From positions 5,080,727 through 5,144,726 of the forward strand of contig NZ_CP011514.1 of assembly GCF_001653795.1 (NCBI RefSeq): DNA of 64,000 nucleotides. The letters are read 5' to 3'. A program made the position numbers and the translations under genes. Numbering within the stretch: the stretch's first letter is position 1; each line of letters starts with the position of its first letter. The notes below the pieces were generated by a model. It was not told the origin of the DNA. It searched no databases and saw only the letters and a program-made list of their open reading frames with translations. This DNA is from Mitsuaria sp. 7. GTDB taxonomy: Bacteria > Pseudomonadota > Gammaproteobacteria > Burkholderiales > Burkholderiaceae_C. Shown here piece after piece: positions 50,053 through 59,371 of the stretch.

Positions 50053-51261
50053 ATGAAGACCACCCTCAAAACCGTTGCCCTGGCCTCGGTGCTGGCCTGC
50101 GGCAGCCTCGGCGCGCAGGCGCAGATTTCCGGCGACACGATCAAGATCGGCATCATCACGGACATGTCGAGCGTCTACGCCGACATCGACGGCGCCGGCG
50201 GCGTGGAGGCCATCCGCATGGCCATCGCCGACGCGAAGGGCCAGGTCGCGGGCAAGAAGATCGAGCTGGTCTTCGCCGACCACCAGAACAAGGCCGACGT
50301 CGCCGCCTCCAAGGCGCGCGAGTGGTTCGACACGCAAGGCCTGGACCTGCTGATAGGCGGCACCAACTCCGGCACCAGCCTGGCGATGGCCAAGGTCGCG
50401 GCGGAGAAGAAGAAGCCCTTCATCTCCATCGGCGCCGGCACCTCGCGCCTGACCAACGAGGAGTGCACGCCCTACACCATCCACTACGCCTACGACACGG
50501 TGGCCCTGGCCAACGGCACCGGCGCGGCGGTGACCAAGTCGGGCGGCAAGACCTGGTACTTCCTGACGGCGGACTACGCTTTCGGCACCTCGCTGCAGGC
50601 CGACACCTCGGCGGTGGTGGCCAAGTCCGGCGGCCAGGTGCTGGGCGCGGTGAAGCACCCGCTGAACGCGAGCGACTTCTCCTCCTTCCTGCTGCAGGCG
50701 CAGAGCTCCAAGGCGCAGATCCTGGGCCTGGCCAACGCGGGCGGCGACACCATCAACGCGGTGAAGGCGGCCAACGAGTTCGGCATCACCAAGACGATGA
50801 AGCTGGCCGGCCTGCTGATGTTCATCAACGACGTGCACTCGCTGGGACTGAAGACCACCGAAGGCATGTACCTGACCGACAGCTGGTACTGGAACCAGAG
50901 CCCCGAGTCGCGCGCCTGGGCGCGCCGCTTCTTCGAGAAGATGAAGCGCATGCCCTCGTCGCTGCAGGCGGCGGACTACTCGGCGGTGTCGCACTACCTG
51001 AAGGCGGTCGAGGCGATCAAGTCCGACGACGGCGACAAGGTCGTGGCGCAGATGAAGGCCACGCCGATCAACGACTTCTATACGAAGGGCACGATCCGCA
51101 AGGAAGACGGCCGCGGCGTGCACGACATGTTCCTGCTGCAGGTGAAGTCGCAGAAGGAGTCCACCGAGCCGTGGGACTACTTCAAGGTCGTGACCCGCAT
51201 CGCGGGCGACGACGCGTTCACCAAGCTGGCCGACTCGAAGTGCCCGCTGGTCAAGAAGTGA
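50053..51261 (+). CDS. ABC transporter periplasmic binding protein, LivJ/LivK type
   Basis: 402 residues. A signal peptide (VALASVLACGSLGAQA) precedes a periplasmic-binding type 1 domain: DTIKIGIITDMSSVYADIDGAGG, FADHQNKADVAASKAREW, KTWYFLTADYAFGTSLQADT. The ligand could be a branched-chain amino acid, an amide or an aromatic acid. AAGGAGACAAGCG precedes the ATG. The gene lies between the ATPases and the permeases. Confidence 0.93.
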   Translation: MKTTLKTVALASVLACGSLGAQAQISGDTIKIGIITDMSSVYADIDGAGGVEAIRMAIADAKGQVAGKKIELVFADHQNKADVAASKAREWFDTQGLDLLIGGTNSGTSLAMAKVAAEKKKPFISIGAGTSRLTNEECTPYTIHYAYDTVALANGTGAAVTKSGGKTWYFLTADYAFGTSLQADTSAVVAKSGGQVLGAVKHPLNASDFSSFLLQAQSSKAQILGLANAGGDTINAVKAANEFGITKTMKLAGLLMFINDVHSLGLKTTEGMYLTDSWYWNQSPESRAWARRFFEKMKRMPSSLQAADYSAVSHYLKAVEAIKSDDGDKVVAQMKATPINDFYTKGTIRKEDGRGVHDMFLLQVKSQKESTEPWDYFKVVTRIAGDDAFTKLADSKCPLVKK

Positions 51262-51281
51262 GCTGAGGCCGGAGACACCGC

Positions 51282-52169
51282 ATGACCGATTTCTTTGGCG
51301 TCCCGTTGCCGGCGCTGCTCGGCCAGCTCCTGCTGGGGCTGGTGAACGGATCCTTCTACGCGATGCTGTCGCTCGGGCTTGCGGTGATCTTCGGCATGCT
51401 GAACATCATCAACTTCGCCCACGGCGCGCTCTACATGATGGGCGCGTTCCTGGCGTGGTTGGGGTTGGAATACTTCGGCATCAACTACTGGGCGATGCTG
51501 CTGATCGCGCCGCTGATCGTGGGCGTGTTCGGGCTGGTGATCGAGCGGCTGCTGCTGCAGTGGCTCTACAAGCTCGACCACCTCTACGGCCTGCTGCTGA
51601 CCTTCGGGCTGACGCTGGTGATCGAGGGGGTGTTCCGCTCCTTCTTCGGCGTCGGCGGGCAGCCGTACTCGGCGCCGGAGGCGCTGTCGGGCGCGACCAA
51701 CCTGGGCTTCATGATCCTGCCGAACTACCGGGCGTGGGTGGTGGTGGCCTCGCTGGTGGTGTGCCTGGGCGTGTGGGTGCTGATCGAGAAGACCTCGCTG
51801 GGTGCGACGCTGCGCGCCGGCACCGAGAACCCGAAGCTGGTGCAGGCCTTCGGCGTCAACGTGCCGCGGCTGGTCACGCTGACCTACGCGGGCGGCGTGG
51901 CGCTGGCGGGCTTCGCCGGGGTGCTGGCCGCACCCATCCTGCAGGTCAATTCGCTGATGGGCTCCAACCTGATCATCGTGGTCTTCGCGGTGGTGGTGAT
52001 CGGGGGGATGGGTTCCATCCTCGGATCGATCCTGACCGGCCTGGGGCTGGGCGTCGTCGAGGGCCTGACCAAGGTCTTCTATCCGGAGGCGTCCAACACG
52101 GTGGTGTTCGTCGTCATGGCCCTGGTCCTGCTGGTGCGTCCCGCCGGCCTGTTCGGCAAAGAGAAATGA
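51282..52169 (+). CDS. livH: ABC transporter permease LivH
   Basis: 295 residues with about eight membrane helices. The LivH signatures GLVNGSFYAMLSLGLAVIFGMLNIINFAHGA and the loop EKTSLGATLRAGTENPKLVQAFGVN are visible. It overlaps livM by 4 nt (ATGA). Confidence 0.95.
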   Translation: MTDFFGVPLPALLGQLLLGLVNGSFYAMLSLGLAVIFGMLNIINFAHGALYMMGAFLAWLGLEYFGINYWAMLLIAPLIVGVFGLVIERLLLQWLYKLDHLYGLLLTFGLTLVIEGVFRSFFGVGGQPYSAPEALSGATNLGFMILPNYRAWVVVASLVVCLGVWVLIEKTSLGATLRAGTENPKLVQAFGVNVPRLVTLTYAGGVALAGFAGVLAAPILQVNSLMGSNLIIVVFAVVVIGGMGSILGSILTGLGLGVVEGLTKVFYPEASNTVVFVVMALVLLVRPAGLFGKEK

Positions 52170-53152
52170 ACAAGAAACCGCTGGGCTACGGGGCCCTGTT
52201 CCTCGCCATCGCGCTGCTGCCCTTCCTGGGCGTGTATCCGATCTTCGCGATGAAGGTGATGTGCTACGCGCTGTTCGCGTGCGCCTTCAATCTGCTGATC
52301 GGCTTCACGGGGCTGCTGAGCTTCGGCCACGCCGCCTTCCTGGGCGCGGCGGCCTACGGGGCCGGGCACGCGATGAAGGTCTGGGGTTTCCCGCCGCTGG
52401 TGGGCATCGCGTTCGGCACGCTGATGGCGGCGGTCGCGGGACTGGTGTTCGGGCTGCTGGCGATCCGGCGCTCGGGGATCTACTTCTCGATGATCACGCT
52501 GGCGCTGGCGCAGATGCTGTTCTTCTACTTCCTGCAGGCGCCGTTCACCGGCGGCGAGGACGGCCTGCAGTCGGTGCCGCGCGGCAGCCTGCTGGGCATC
52601 AACCTGGAGAGCGACAGCGCGCTGTACTACCTGGTGCTGGCGATCTTCGTCTTCGGCTTCTGGCTGATCTACCGGACGGTGCACTCGCCGTTCGGGCAGG
52701 TGCTGACGTCCATCCGCGAGAACGAGGCGCGCGCGACCTCGCTGGGCTACGACGCGGCGCGCTTCAAGCTGATGGCCTTCGTGCTGTCGGCCGCGCTGGC
52801 CGGGCTCGCCGGCGCGACCAAGACGCTGGTGCTGGGCTTCGCGACGCTGACCGATGCGATCTGGACCACGTCCGGGCTGGTGATCCTGATGACGCTCGTG
52901 GGCGGCATGGGGACGATGGTGGGACCGATCGTCGGGGCGCTGGTGATCATCGCCCTGGAGAACAAGATCGGCGACCTCGGCCAATGGCTGGCCAACCTGA
53001 CCGGGATCCAGTGGTTCACCGGGCTGGGCGAATCGGTCAGCCTGGTCACCGGGCTGATCTTCATCGTGTGCGTGCTGGCATTCCGGCGCGGGCTGGTGGG
53101 CGAAGCGGGCGCGCTGTGGGAGCGGCTGCGCAAGACGGAGAATGCTCGTTAA
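52166..53152 (+). CDS. livM: ABC transporter permease LivM
   Basis: 328 residues with about nine membrane helices. LivM signatures FNLLIGFTGLLSFGHAAFLG and the EAA-like loop SIRENEARATSLGYDAARFK are present. The stop codon lies inside the first copy of the hipBA operator repeat. Confidence 0.95.
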   Translation: MNKKPLGYGALFLAIALLPFLGVYPIFAMKVMCYALFACAFNLLIGFTGLLSFGHAAFLGAAAYGAGHAMKVWGFPPLVGIAFGTLMAAVAGLVFGLLAIRRSGIYFSMITLALAQMLFFYFLQAPFTGGEDGLQSVPRGSLLGINLESDSALYYLVLAIFVFGFWLIYRTVHSPFGQVLTSIRENEARATSLGYDAARFKLMAFVLSAALAGLAGATKTLVLGFATLTDAIWTTSGLVILMTLVGGMGTMVGPIVGALVIIALENKIGDLGQWLANLTGIQWFTGLGESVSLVTGLIFIVCVLAFRRGLVGEAGALWERLRKTENAR

Positions 53153-53191
53153 ATCGAGCACTATCGCTTTAAAGCTCGATTTAACGAACAT
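53140..53191 (+). promoter_or_regulatory. hipBA operator, copy 1
   Basis: 52 bp, 45 identical to copy 2 (53225-53276). It is built from GTTAAATCGAGC and its complement GCTCGATTTAAC around an AT-rich centre. It spans the livM stop codon at 53150-53152, so a repressor bound here would sit across the transporter gene end. Confidence 0.7.
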
Positions 53192-53224
53192 CGAATCGGC
53201 TTAGCTTTGCTAGCCATTTCGACA

Positions 53225-53276
53225 GAATGCTCGTAATATCGAGCCTTAACGCGTTAAGGCTCGATTTAACGAACAT
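53225..53276 (+). promoter_or_regulatory. hipBA operator, copy 2, abutting the hipB start
   Basis: GCTCGTAATATCGAGC, then the perfect palindrome CTTAACGCGTTAAG, then GCTCGATTTAACGAAC. The last 2 bases are the A and T of the hipB ATG. HipB-family antitoxins repress their own operon by binding such paired inverted repeats; its role here is inferred from position and symmetry. Confidence 0.75.
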
Positions 53277-53616
53277 GAAAGTCGACCAGGCTTCCGTGCT
53301 CCCCGCACACTTGCAGACCGAGAGCGCCCAGTTGGGTGAGCGCCTCGCCCGGTTGCGGGTGGCCCGGCAGATCAAGCAGGCTGACGCAGCCATCCGGGCG
53401 GGACTGTCTCGCAATACCGCCTACCGGATCGAACGAGGTGACCCCGGCCTCGCCATCGGCCAGATCCTGCGTTATCTAGACGCGATCGCCCCGGGGCTGA
53501 CGCTCACGCATCTCCTGACCGAAAGCGATCCGGCGCTTTTCCAGCAACAGCAGGAAGAGCAGCGCCAGCGTGTACGCGGGCTGACGCAGGCGGAAATGCA
53601 GGAACTGGATTTCTGA
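53275..53616 (+). CDS. hipB: HipB-type antitoxin (XRE family)
   Basis: 113 residues. The helix-turn-helix spans about residues 25-75 (LGERLARLRVARQIKQADAAIRAGLSRNTAYRIERGDPG). The C terminus (QQEEQRQRVRGLTQAEMQELDF) is helical and may contact the toxin. No Shine-Dalgarno-like sequence precedes the ATG at 53275, because the operator occupies that position. A longer in-frame start at 53227 would translate the operator and is rejected. The toxin gene follows after 9 nt. Confidence 0.9.
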   Translation: MKVDQASVLPAHLQTESAQLGERLARLRVARQIKQADAAIRAGLSRNTAYRIERGDPGLAIGQILRYLDAIAPGLTLTHLLTESDPALFQQQQEEQRQRVRGLTQAEMQELDF

Positions 53617-53625
53617 GGGCGATTC

Positions 53626-54975
53626 ATGGCGGCCAAGGAAACCAAGCTCACCGTCTTCGCGCATCTGGGATCTGCCTGGGCACCCTGCGGCCAGCTCCAG
53701 CTGAACGAGCAGGATCAGGAACTCCAGGGTTCGACGCTGGCCTATGGGTTGAACTACCTGCGACGGTCTGACGCCATCGAAATCGATCCGGTGAGCCTGG
53801 GTCTGCTCGATCGTGAACGGGTCCGTGGTCAACGGTTGCGCCCGATCAACAACCTCCCCTTCTTCGGCGGCATCCGCGACGCGGCGCCAGACGCGTGGGG
53901 ACGCCGAGTCATCGAAGCCAAGCTGCGCGTGCCAGCCAACAGCCTGCCGGAATCCCAATACCTGATCCACGCCGGCAGTGAACGCGTCGGCGCGCTCGAT
54001 GTGCGGACGGGGCTGGCCGACGGCCCGAGTCCGGGTGTCAGTTCCTGGCACACGCTGCAGCACCTGATGGAAGCCGCGGAGCGCATCGAAGAGGGTGCGC
54101 CCGTCCCCGCACATCTGGATGCCATCTTCATGAACGGTGCGTCATTGGGAGGTGCGCGCCCGAAAGCCTCAGTCCGGGACGACGACGGCGTGCTGTGGCT
54201 GGCGAAATTCGCCAGCCGCCAGGACCGCATGGACATTCCCGCCATCGAATGCGCCGCGCTGCGCCTGGCGGCCGAGGCCACGCTGTCCGTGCCGCCCGTC
54301 AAGACGCTGACCATCGGCGACCGTCACGTCATGCTGATCCGACGTTTCGATCGCTATTGGTCCTCCGATCAACTGCCCGCCGTCGAGGACGATCCCACCC
54401 TGCTCGAGGCAACGCCGGCCGACGGCCTGGCGGAACGACGACTGGCGTTCAACAGCGGCCTGACCTGGCTGGGGTGCGACGAGAGCGAGTCGCGGACCAA
54501 GGCGTACGCGGACCTCGCTGCGGCGATCCGCCGCTACGCGCATCCCGATACGGTCCGCGCCGGCAACACCGAGCTCTTCAAGCGCATGGTGTTCAACATC
54601 CTGGTCAGCAACGACGACGACCATCTGCGCAATCACGGCTTTCTGTGGGATCCACGACTGCAGGGCTGGCGACTCAGCCCGCTCTACGACGTGATGCCTC
54701 GACCCAGCCTGGCAAGCGAACGATTCCTCCATCTGGGCATCGGGCCGTCAGGTCGATTGGCCACGCTCGACAACGCGCTGGCGGCGCACGGCGGATTCAC
54801 GCTTTCCGAGCGCGATGCGGCACTCGCCATCGACGAGGTCTGGCGCGTCGTCCGCCAATGGCGCATGTACTTCGAGCAGTTCGGCGTCGGCGCACAGGAG
54901 ATGGATCGGATCGCCCCCGCGTTCCGCCACATCGACGACATCTCGACGGCGGAGCTGCGGCGCAAGCTTGGCTGA
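53626..54975 (+). CDS. hipA: HipA-family serine/threonine kinase toxin
   Basis: 449 residues. The couple-hipA N-terminal domain ([11 protein letters not shown]) precedes the kinase core: [21 protein letters not shown] (nucleotide binding), [10 protein letters not shown] and [13 protein letters not shown] with catalytic D331 and the metal-binding region [10 protein letters not shown]. coli HipA phosphorylates glutamyl-tRNA synthetase; the target here is unknown. GAGGGCGATTC precedes the ATG. Confidence 0.92.
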   Translation: MAAKETKLTVFAHLGSAWAPCGQLQLNEQDQELQGSTLAYGLNYLRRSDAIEIDPVSLGLLDRERVRGQRLRPINNLPFFGGIRDAAPDAWGRRVIEAKLRVPANSLPESQYLIHAGSERVGALDVRTGLADGPSPGVSSWHTLQHLMEAAERIEEGAPVPAHLDAIFMNGASLGGARPKASVRDDDGVLWLAKFASRQDRMDIPAIECAALRLAAEATLSVPPVKTLTIGDRHVMLIRRFDRYWSSDQLPAVEDDPTLLEATPADGLAERRLAFNSGLTWLGCDESESRTKAYADLAAAIRRYAHPDTVRAGNTELFKRMVFNILVSNDDDHLRNHGFLWDPRLQGWRLSPLYDVMPRPSLASERFLHLGIGPSGRLATLDNALAAHGGFTLSERDAALAIDEVWRVVRQWRMYFEQFGVGAQEMDRIAPAFRHIDDISTAELRRKLG

Positions 54976-55022
54976 ACGATGCGCGACGGGCGAGCGACTT
55001 CCGCGGCGCGACAATGCGCGCC

Positions 55023-55940
55023 ATGACTTCCGCAGCCCCCGCTCCCGCCGCGCCGTCGCGTCTGTCGCTGTACCTGAACCTGATCCGCTGGGACCGCCCG
55101 GCCGGCACCTACCTGCTGCTGTGGCCGACGCTGGCCGCGCTGTGGATGGCCGCCGACGGCTGGCCGGGCTGGCACCTGCTGCTGGTCTTCACCATCGGCA
55201 CCTTCCTGATGCGCAGCGCGGGCTGCGCCGTCAACGACGTCGCCGACCGCGACTTCGACAAGCACGTCAAACGCACCGCCCAGCGGCCGGTGACCTCGGG
55301 GCTGATCTCCGTGAAGCAGGCGCTCGTGCTCGGCGCGGTGCTCGCGCTGGTCGCCTTCGCGCTCGTGCTGACGACCAATCCGCCGACCATCCTGCTGTCC
55401 TTCGCCGCGCTGGCGGTGACCATCCTCTATCCGTTCACCAAGCGCTGGGTCTCGATGCCGCAGGCCGTGCTCGGCGTGGCGTTCTCGTTCGGGATCCCGA
55501 TGGCGTTCTCGGCGGCGCTAGGCGGGCGGGAGTGGAGCCTGCAGGCGATCCCGGCCTCGGTCCCGATGGCCGCATGGGGACTGCTGGTCGCCAACCTGTT
55601 CTGGGTGCTGGCCTACGACACCGAGTACGCGATGGTCGACCGCGACGACGACATCCGCATCGGCATCAAGACCTCGGCGCTGACGCTGGGGCGCTTCGAC
55701 GTCATCGGCGTGATGGCGTTCTACGTCGCGTTCCTCGCGCTGTGGGCCGCGCTGGGGCTGCGGCTGGGCATGGGGCACTGGTTCCTGGCCGGGCTCGCGG
55801 TCGCGGCGGCCCAGGTGGTCTGGCACTACACGCTGATCAAGGACCGCAGCCGCGACGGCTGCTTCAAGGCCTTCCGCGAGAACCACTGGGTCGGCTTCGC
55901 GATCTTCGCGGGCACCGTGGTGGATCTGACGCTGCGCTGA
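55023..55940 (+). CDS. ubiA: 4-hydroxybenzoate octaprenyltransferase
   Basis: 305 residues with about eight membrane helices. The prenyl diphosphate motifs [15 protein letters not shown] and [21 protein letters not shown] are both intact. It joins the polyprenyl chain to 4-hydroxybenzoate in ubiquinone synthesis. ubiC, which supplies 4-hydroxybenzoate, is at 57830. An ATG 9 nt upstream would add MRA. The start at 55023 matches the family. Confidence 0.95.
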   Translation: MTSAAPAPAAPSRLSLYLNLIRWDRPAGTYLLLWPTLAALWMAADGWPGWHLLLVFTIGTFLMRSAGCAVNDVADRDFDKHVKRTAQRPVTSGLISVKQALVLGAVLALVAFALVLTTNPPTILLSFAALAVTILYPFTKRWVSMPQAVLGVAFSFGIPMAFSAALGGREWSLQAIPASVPMAAWGLLVANLFWVLAYDTEYAMVDRDDDIRIGIKTSALTLGRFDVIGVMAFYVAFLALWAALGLRLGMGHWFLAGLAVAAAQVVWHYTLIKDRSRDGCFKAFRENHWVGFAIFAGTVVDLTLR

Positions 55941-55950
55941 GCGGCTCGTT

Positions 55951-56565
55951 CTACGACAGCCACTGCACGATCACGTCCGGGTGCAGCGGCCAGCCGCCCA
56001 GTCCCGCGAACCCCATCAGCACGCCGAAGACCGTCGGCACCATCGCCGCCGCGTACAGCCACCACAGCTGCGTCAGCGCGGTCACCGCCAGCATGGCGAT
56101 CGCGATCGCCAGCAACGCATCGGACAGGTCGAACTGGTCGTCCCGGTAGTTGAGCGCGTCGTAGCGCTGCTGGTCGGCTTCGGCCTGCTTGCGGAGCTCG
56201 TCCTTCTTGGCGGCCTGGTCCGCGGCGAGCGCCTCGTAGTGCGCGATCGCCTCGCGGTAGCCGCCGGCCGCCGACGCCGGCGCGCCGATCGCCTGCAGCT
56301 TCAGCTGCGTCAGAGCGGCCTTGGCGACTTCCTCCCGCGCGTTGCGCGCCTGGTAGAAGGACCAGTGATCGATCTTGTCGGCCTGCGCCTGCTGCATGCC
56401 CTGGCCGATGTTGTCGTCCTTGATCTTGCAGATGCCCATGAAGGTCGCCAGCAGCGCGACGGTCAGCGCGACCGCCACGTTGAGCCGGGACTGCGACGTC
56501 GGCGCTTCAGCCCGCCCGTTGGCTTGACGGGCGGTCTCAATCAGTTCGTCGGGGTCGATGTCCAT
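55951..56565 (-). CDS. DUF4337 family membrane protein
   Basis: 204 residues. One membrane helix at about residues 28-50 (VAVALTVALLATFMGICKIKDDN) is followed by a long helical loop (NAREEVAKAALTQLKLQAIG) and two more helices near the C terminus (LLAIAIAMLAVTALTQLWWLYAAA, VLMGFAGLGG). Function unknown. A GTG at 56574 is an alternative start; neither has a good ribosome binding site. It is convergent with ubiA, 10 nt away. Confidence 0.8.
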   Translation of the reverse strand: MDIDPDELIETARQANGRAEAPTSQSRLNVAVALTVALLATFMGICKIKDDNIGQGMQQAQADKIDHWSFYQARNAREEVAKAALTQLKLQAIGAPASAAGGYREAIAHYEALAADQAAKKDELRKQAEADQQRYDALNYRDDQFDLSDALLAIAIAMLAVTALTQLWWLYAAAMVPTVFGVLMGFAGLGGWPLHPDVIVQWLS

Positions 56566-56666
56566 CGGCGGCACGGTTCAGGAATGGCCGCGGCAGCATA
56601 CCGAGCGAAGCTGAGCGGGACCTGTACGTCCGCTTAGCCGCGGCCTAGATGCGGTTCAGGCGTCGC

Positions 56667-57830
56667 TCAGAGCCGGTCCACGCGCGCCAGGGCCGACACC
56701 AGGTCCGACTGCGTCAGGATGCCCACCAGCCGCGCCTCCTCGCCGACGATGGGGATGTGGTGGTGCCCGGTCGCCGCGAACAGCGGCACCAGGTCCGCCA
56801 GCGGCCGGTCCGCGCTGGCCACCCGCACCTGCCGGCTCATGATCTGGCCGACCACCTCGGCCTTGTCGCTGTGCGTGGCCGGTGTCGAGCGGATCAAGTG
56901 GCGCAGCCGCGCCGCCCAGTCCTCGTGCACGTCCAGCGACGCGCCACGCATGAAGTCCGCCAGCGTGACGATGCCGACCACGCGCCGCGCCCGGTCCACC
57001 ACCGGCAGGGCCTTGATGTGATGCGTCCGCAGCAGCGACCACGCCTCCTGGAGCGGCGTGCCCCATTCCACCGTCTTCACGTCGCGCGACATGACGTCGG
57101 CGCAGCGCAGTGTCGTCATCCGCCGCCGCGCGGCCAGCAGGCCGGCCTCGTCGACGATGGCCTGCAGATCGTCCCGGGGAATGTCCAGCACCTGGTTGTA
57201 ATGCGCCAGGACGGTATCCAGGTCGATGCCGCTGAACGCAGGCGACTCGCCCACCGTCCCGCCGGCATCGCCGGTGGTGCCGCTTGCCGCCGCAACGGGA
57301 ACGGCGGTCTGCGGGTGCGGATACTTGCGTCCGGTGACGCCGTTGTAGGCCATGCCGGCGAGGACCATCAGCACCGAATTCAGCAGCACCGGATCGAGCA
57401 CGAAGCGCCAGTCGTGCACGCCGCTGAGCACCATCAGCAGCGCCGCCGCGCCACCGGGCGGATGCAGACAGCGCAGCAGGAACATCAGCCCGATCGCGCC
57501 GCCGACGGCGATCGCGGCGGCCAGTTCCGCCGCGCCGCCGAACAGGTGCACGCAGACGATGCCCACCAGGGCCGACGCCGTGTTGCCCATCACCACGGCC
57601 CACGGCTGGGCCAACGGACTGGCGGGAACGCCGAACACGAGCACCGCACTCGCGCCCAGCGGCGCGATGAGCCACGGCACGCCCGGGGCATGGCGCGACA
57701 GCCATTCGGTCAGCACGCCGGTCAGCAGCAGGCCGGCGATCGCGCCGGCCACCACCCGCAGCCGCTCGCGCGCGTCGACGCGCATCGGCGCCGGTCGGAA
57801 CGCCTGCAGCCAGTGGCGGAATCGATTCAT
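56667..57830 (-). CDS. HPP-family membrane protein with two CBS domains
   Basis: 387 residues. The HPP part (about 25-160) has APLGASAVLVFGVPASPLAQP, GNTASALVGI and LRCLHPPGGAAALL in four or five helices. Residues about 240-385 hold a CBS pair (ADVMSRDVKTVEWGTPLQEAW, QIMSRQVRVASADRPLADL), which often binds adenine nucleotides. HPP proteins include nitrite transporters in plastids; the bacterial role is open. Its ATG overlaps the ubiC stop (ATGA). Confidence 0.9.
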   Translation of the reverse strand: MNRFRHWLQAFRPAPMRVDARERLRVVAGAIAGLLLTGVLTEWLSRHAPGVPWLIAPLGASAVLVFGVPASPLAQPWAVVMGNTASALVGIVCVHLFGGAAELAAAIAVGGAIGLMFLLRCLHPPGGAAALLMVLSGVHDWRFVLDPVLLNSVLMVLAGMAYNGVTGRKYPHPQTAVPVAAASGTTGDAGGTVGESPAFSGIDLDTVLAHYNQVLDIPRDDLQAIVDEAGLLAARRRMTTLRCADVMSRDVKTVEWGTPLQEAWSLLRTHHIKALPVVDRARRVVGIVTLADFMRGASLDVHEDWAARLRHLIRSTPATHSDKAEVVGQIMSRQVRVASADRPLADLVPLFAATGHHHIPIVGEEARLVGILTQSDLVSALARVDRL

Positions 57831-58390
57831 CACCGGCGCGGCCTCGACTTGCGTCGCAACGGTCCGGGATCGCGCAGCGCGACGTCGGGCACGAACATCT
57901 CCATCACCCGCAGCTGCTGCCCGTGCCGGGTGAAGACGGAGTTCCGCGACCACTGCATCTGCGCGGGCGCTTCGGTCCCCGTGGCGGCCAGCCATTGGCG
58001 CTGCATCTGGCGGTGCGTCGCGCCATGGCGCGTCACGCGCCGCGGTTGCAGCTCGCTGCGATGGATGCGGGGATCGTCGTAGAGCAGATGGCCGAGCGGC
58101 CGGCTGCCCAGTCCCTTCAAGGCTTTCCAGGGACCGGCCACCGCGTGGCCATGCACCGCCGAGCGGGCCCACACCAGCGGCTGCCCGTCGACGCGCAGCA
58201 GCACCTCGCGCACGAGCGTGAGTCCGCGCTTGGGCAGCCCCAGCGCGGCGCGCTCCTGCGGCCGCAGCGGCGCGGTGGTCTGGCGCAGCACCTGCACCTC
58301 ATAGCGACGGCCGGTCGCGGCCAGGCGCTTGCTCAGCGAGCCCGGCGCGCGCAGCCACGCACGCAGGCCCCAGCGATCAGCGATCCCCAT
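57830..58390 (-). CDS. ubiC: Chorismate lyase
   Basis: 186 residues. GSLSKRLAATG, PLVWARSAVHG, PLGHLLYDD and RNSVFTRHGQQLRVMEMFVPDV fit UbiC, which makes 4-hydroxybenzoate and pyruvate from chorismate. It is the first enzyme of ubiquinone synthesis and complements ubiA about 2 kb away. Translation of the HPP-CBS gene is coupled to it. Confidence 0.88.
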   Translation of the reverse strand: MGIADRWGLRAWLRAPGSLSKRLAATGRRYEVQVLRQTTAPLRPQERAALGLPKRGLTLVREVLLRVDGQPLVWARSAVHGHAVAGPWKALKGLGSRPLGHLLYDDPRIHRSELQPRRVTRHGATHRQMQRQWLAATGTEAPAQMQWSRNSVFTRHGQQLRVMEMFVPDVALRDPGPLRRKSRPRR

Positions 58391-58470
58391 GGATGGATGC
58401 AGCTTTCAGGAATCAGTCGGTGGTCCGCCGACGAGCAACGCGTGGGCCGTCGGCCTCGGGCGCCGCGGCA

Positions 58471-59286
58471 TCAAGCGCGGCCAAACTCGTCGCCCAACTC
58501 GCCGGCGCGTCGGTGCGCGGCTTTCACCGCGCGCTCGATCGCTTCGCCCACGCCGTCGGCCTGCAGGCTGGTGATCGCGGCGTGCGTGGTGCCGCCCTTG
58601 GACGTCACCTTCTCGCGCAGCGCGGTCGGCGAATCGCCCGACTGCAACGCCAGCGCCGCGGCACCGCCGCAGGTCGCCAGCGCGAGCTCGCGCGCCTTGG
58701 CCTCGTCCAGGCCCAGCGCGCGCGCCGCGGCGACCATGTGCTCGACGAGGAAGAAGAAGTAGGCCGGTCCCGAGCCCGACAGCGCGGTGACCGTGTCGAG
58801 GTCGCCCTCGTTGTCGACCCACACCGTGCGTCCGGTCGGCTGCAGCAGCTGCTCGACCAGCGCGCGATCGTCGGCGGTGACGGCCTCGCTGGCGAAGAGC
58901 CCCGTGATGCCCTGCCCGATCAACGCCGGCGTGTTGGGCATGCCTCGCACCACACGCGACGCGCCGGTCGGACGCGCGATCGCGTCGCTGCGCAGGCCCG
59001 CCATCACCGACAGCTGCAACGCGCTGGCGACGTGAGGCGCGACGGGCACAGCGGCTTCCTGGAAGAGTTGCGGCTTGACCGCCCAGACGACCGCGCGAGC
59101 CCGCGCGAGCGAGGCATCCGCCGCCGCGAGCGGCTGGATGCCGAAATCGGCGGCGAGCCGATCGCGCTGCGCCTCGAAAGGCTCGACCACCAGCAGGTCC
59201 TCGGCCGGGAAACCGGCCCGGCGCAGGCCGCCGACGATGGCGCTGGCCATGTTGCCTCCGCCGATGAATGCGATGCAGGAACTCAT
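58471..59286 (-). CDS. proC: Pyrroline-5-carboxylate reductase
   Basis: 271 residues. The NADPH-binding start IAFIGGGNMASAIVGGL, VVWAVKPQLFQE, RVVRGMPNTPALIGQG, and the proline-specific TALSGSGPAYFFFLVE and TSKGGTTHAAI are intact. It carries out the last step of proline synthesis. The proline-degrading putA lies 2 kb away on the same strand. Confidence 0.96.
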   Translation of the reverse strand: MSSCIAFIGGGNMASAIVGGLRRAGFPAEDLLVVEPFEAQRDRLAADFGIQPLAAADASLARARAVVWAVKPQLFQEAAVPVAPHVASALQLSVMAGLRSDAIARPTGASRVVRGMPNTPALIGQGITGLFASEAVTADDRALVEQLLQPTGRTVWVDNEGDLDTVTALSGSGPAYFFFLVEHMVAAARALGLDEAKARELALATCGGAAALALQSGDSPTALREKVTSKGGTTHAAITSLQADGVGEAIERAVKAAHRRAGELGDEFGRA

Positions 59287-59371
59287 GGGCCGGCAGTTTA
59301 GTCCCGCCCCGGCGCTGGAGCGGGTCCACCTCGGGCGCTCAGCGCGCCATCGGCTTGCCATCAACTCGCCA

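Noticed and set aside
53227..53275. Earlier in-frame start for hipB at 53227
   Set aside because: It would translate the operator repeat and adds residues without counterpart in HipB proteins.
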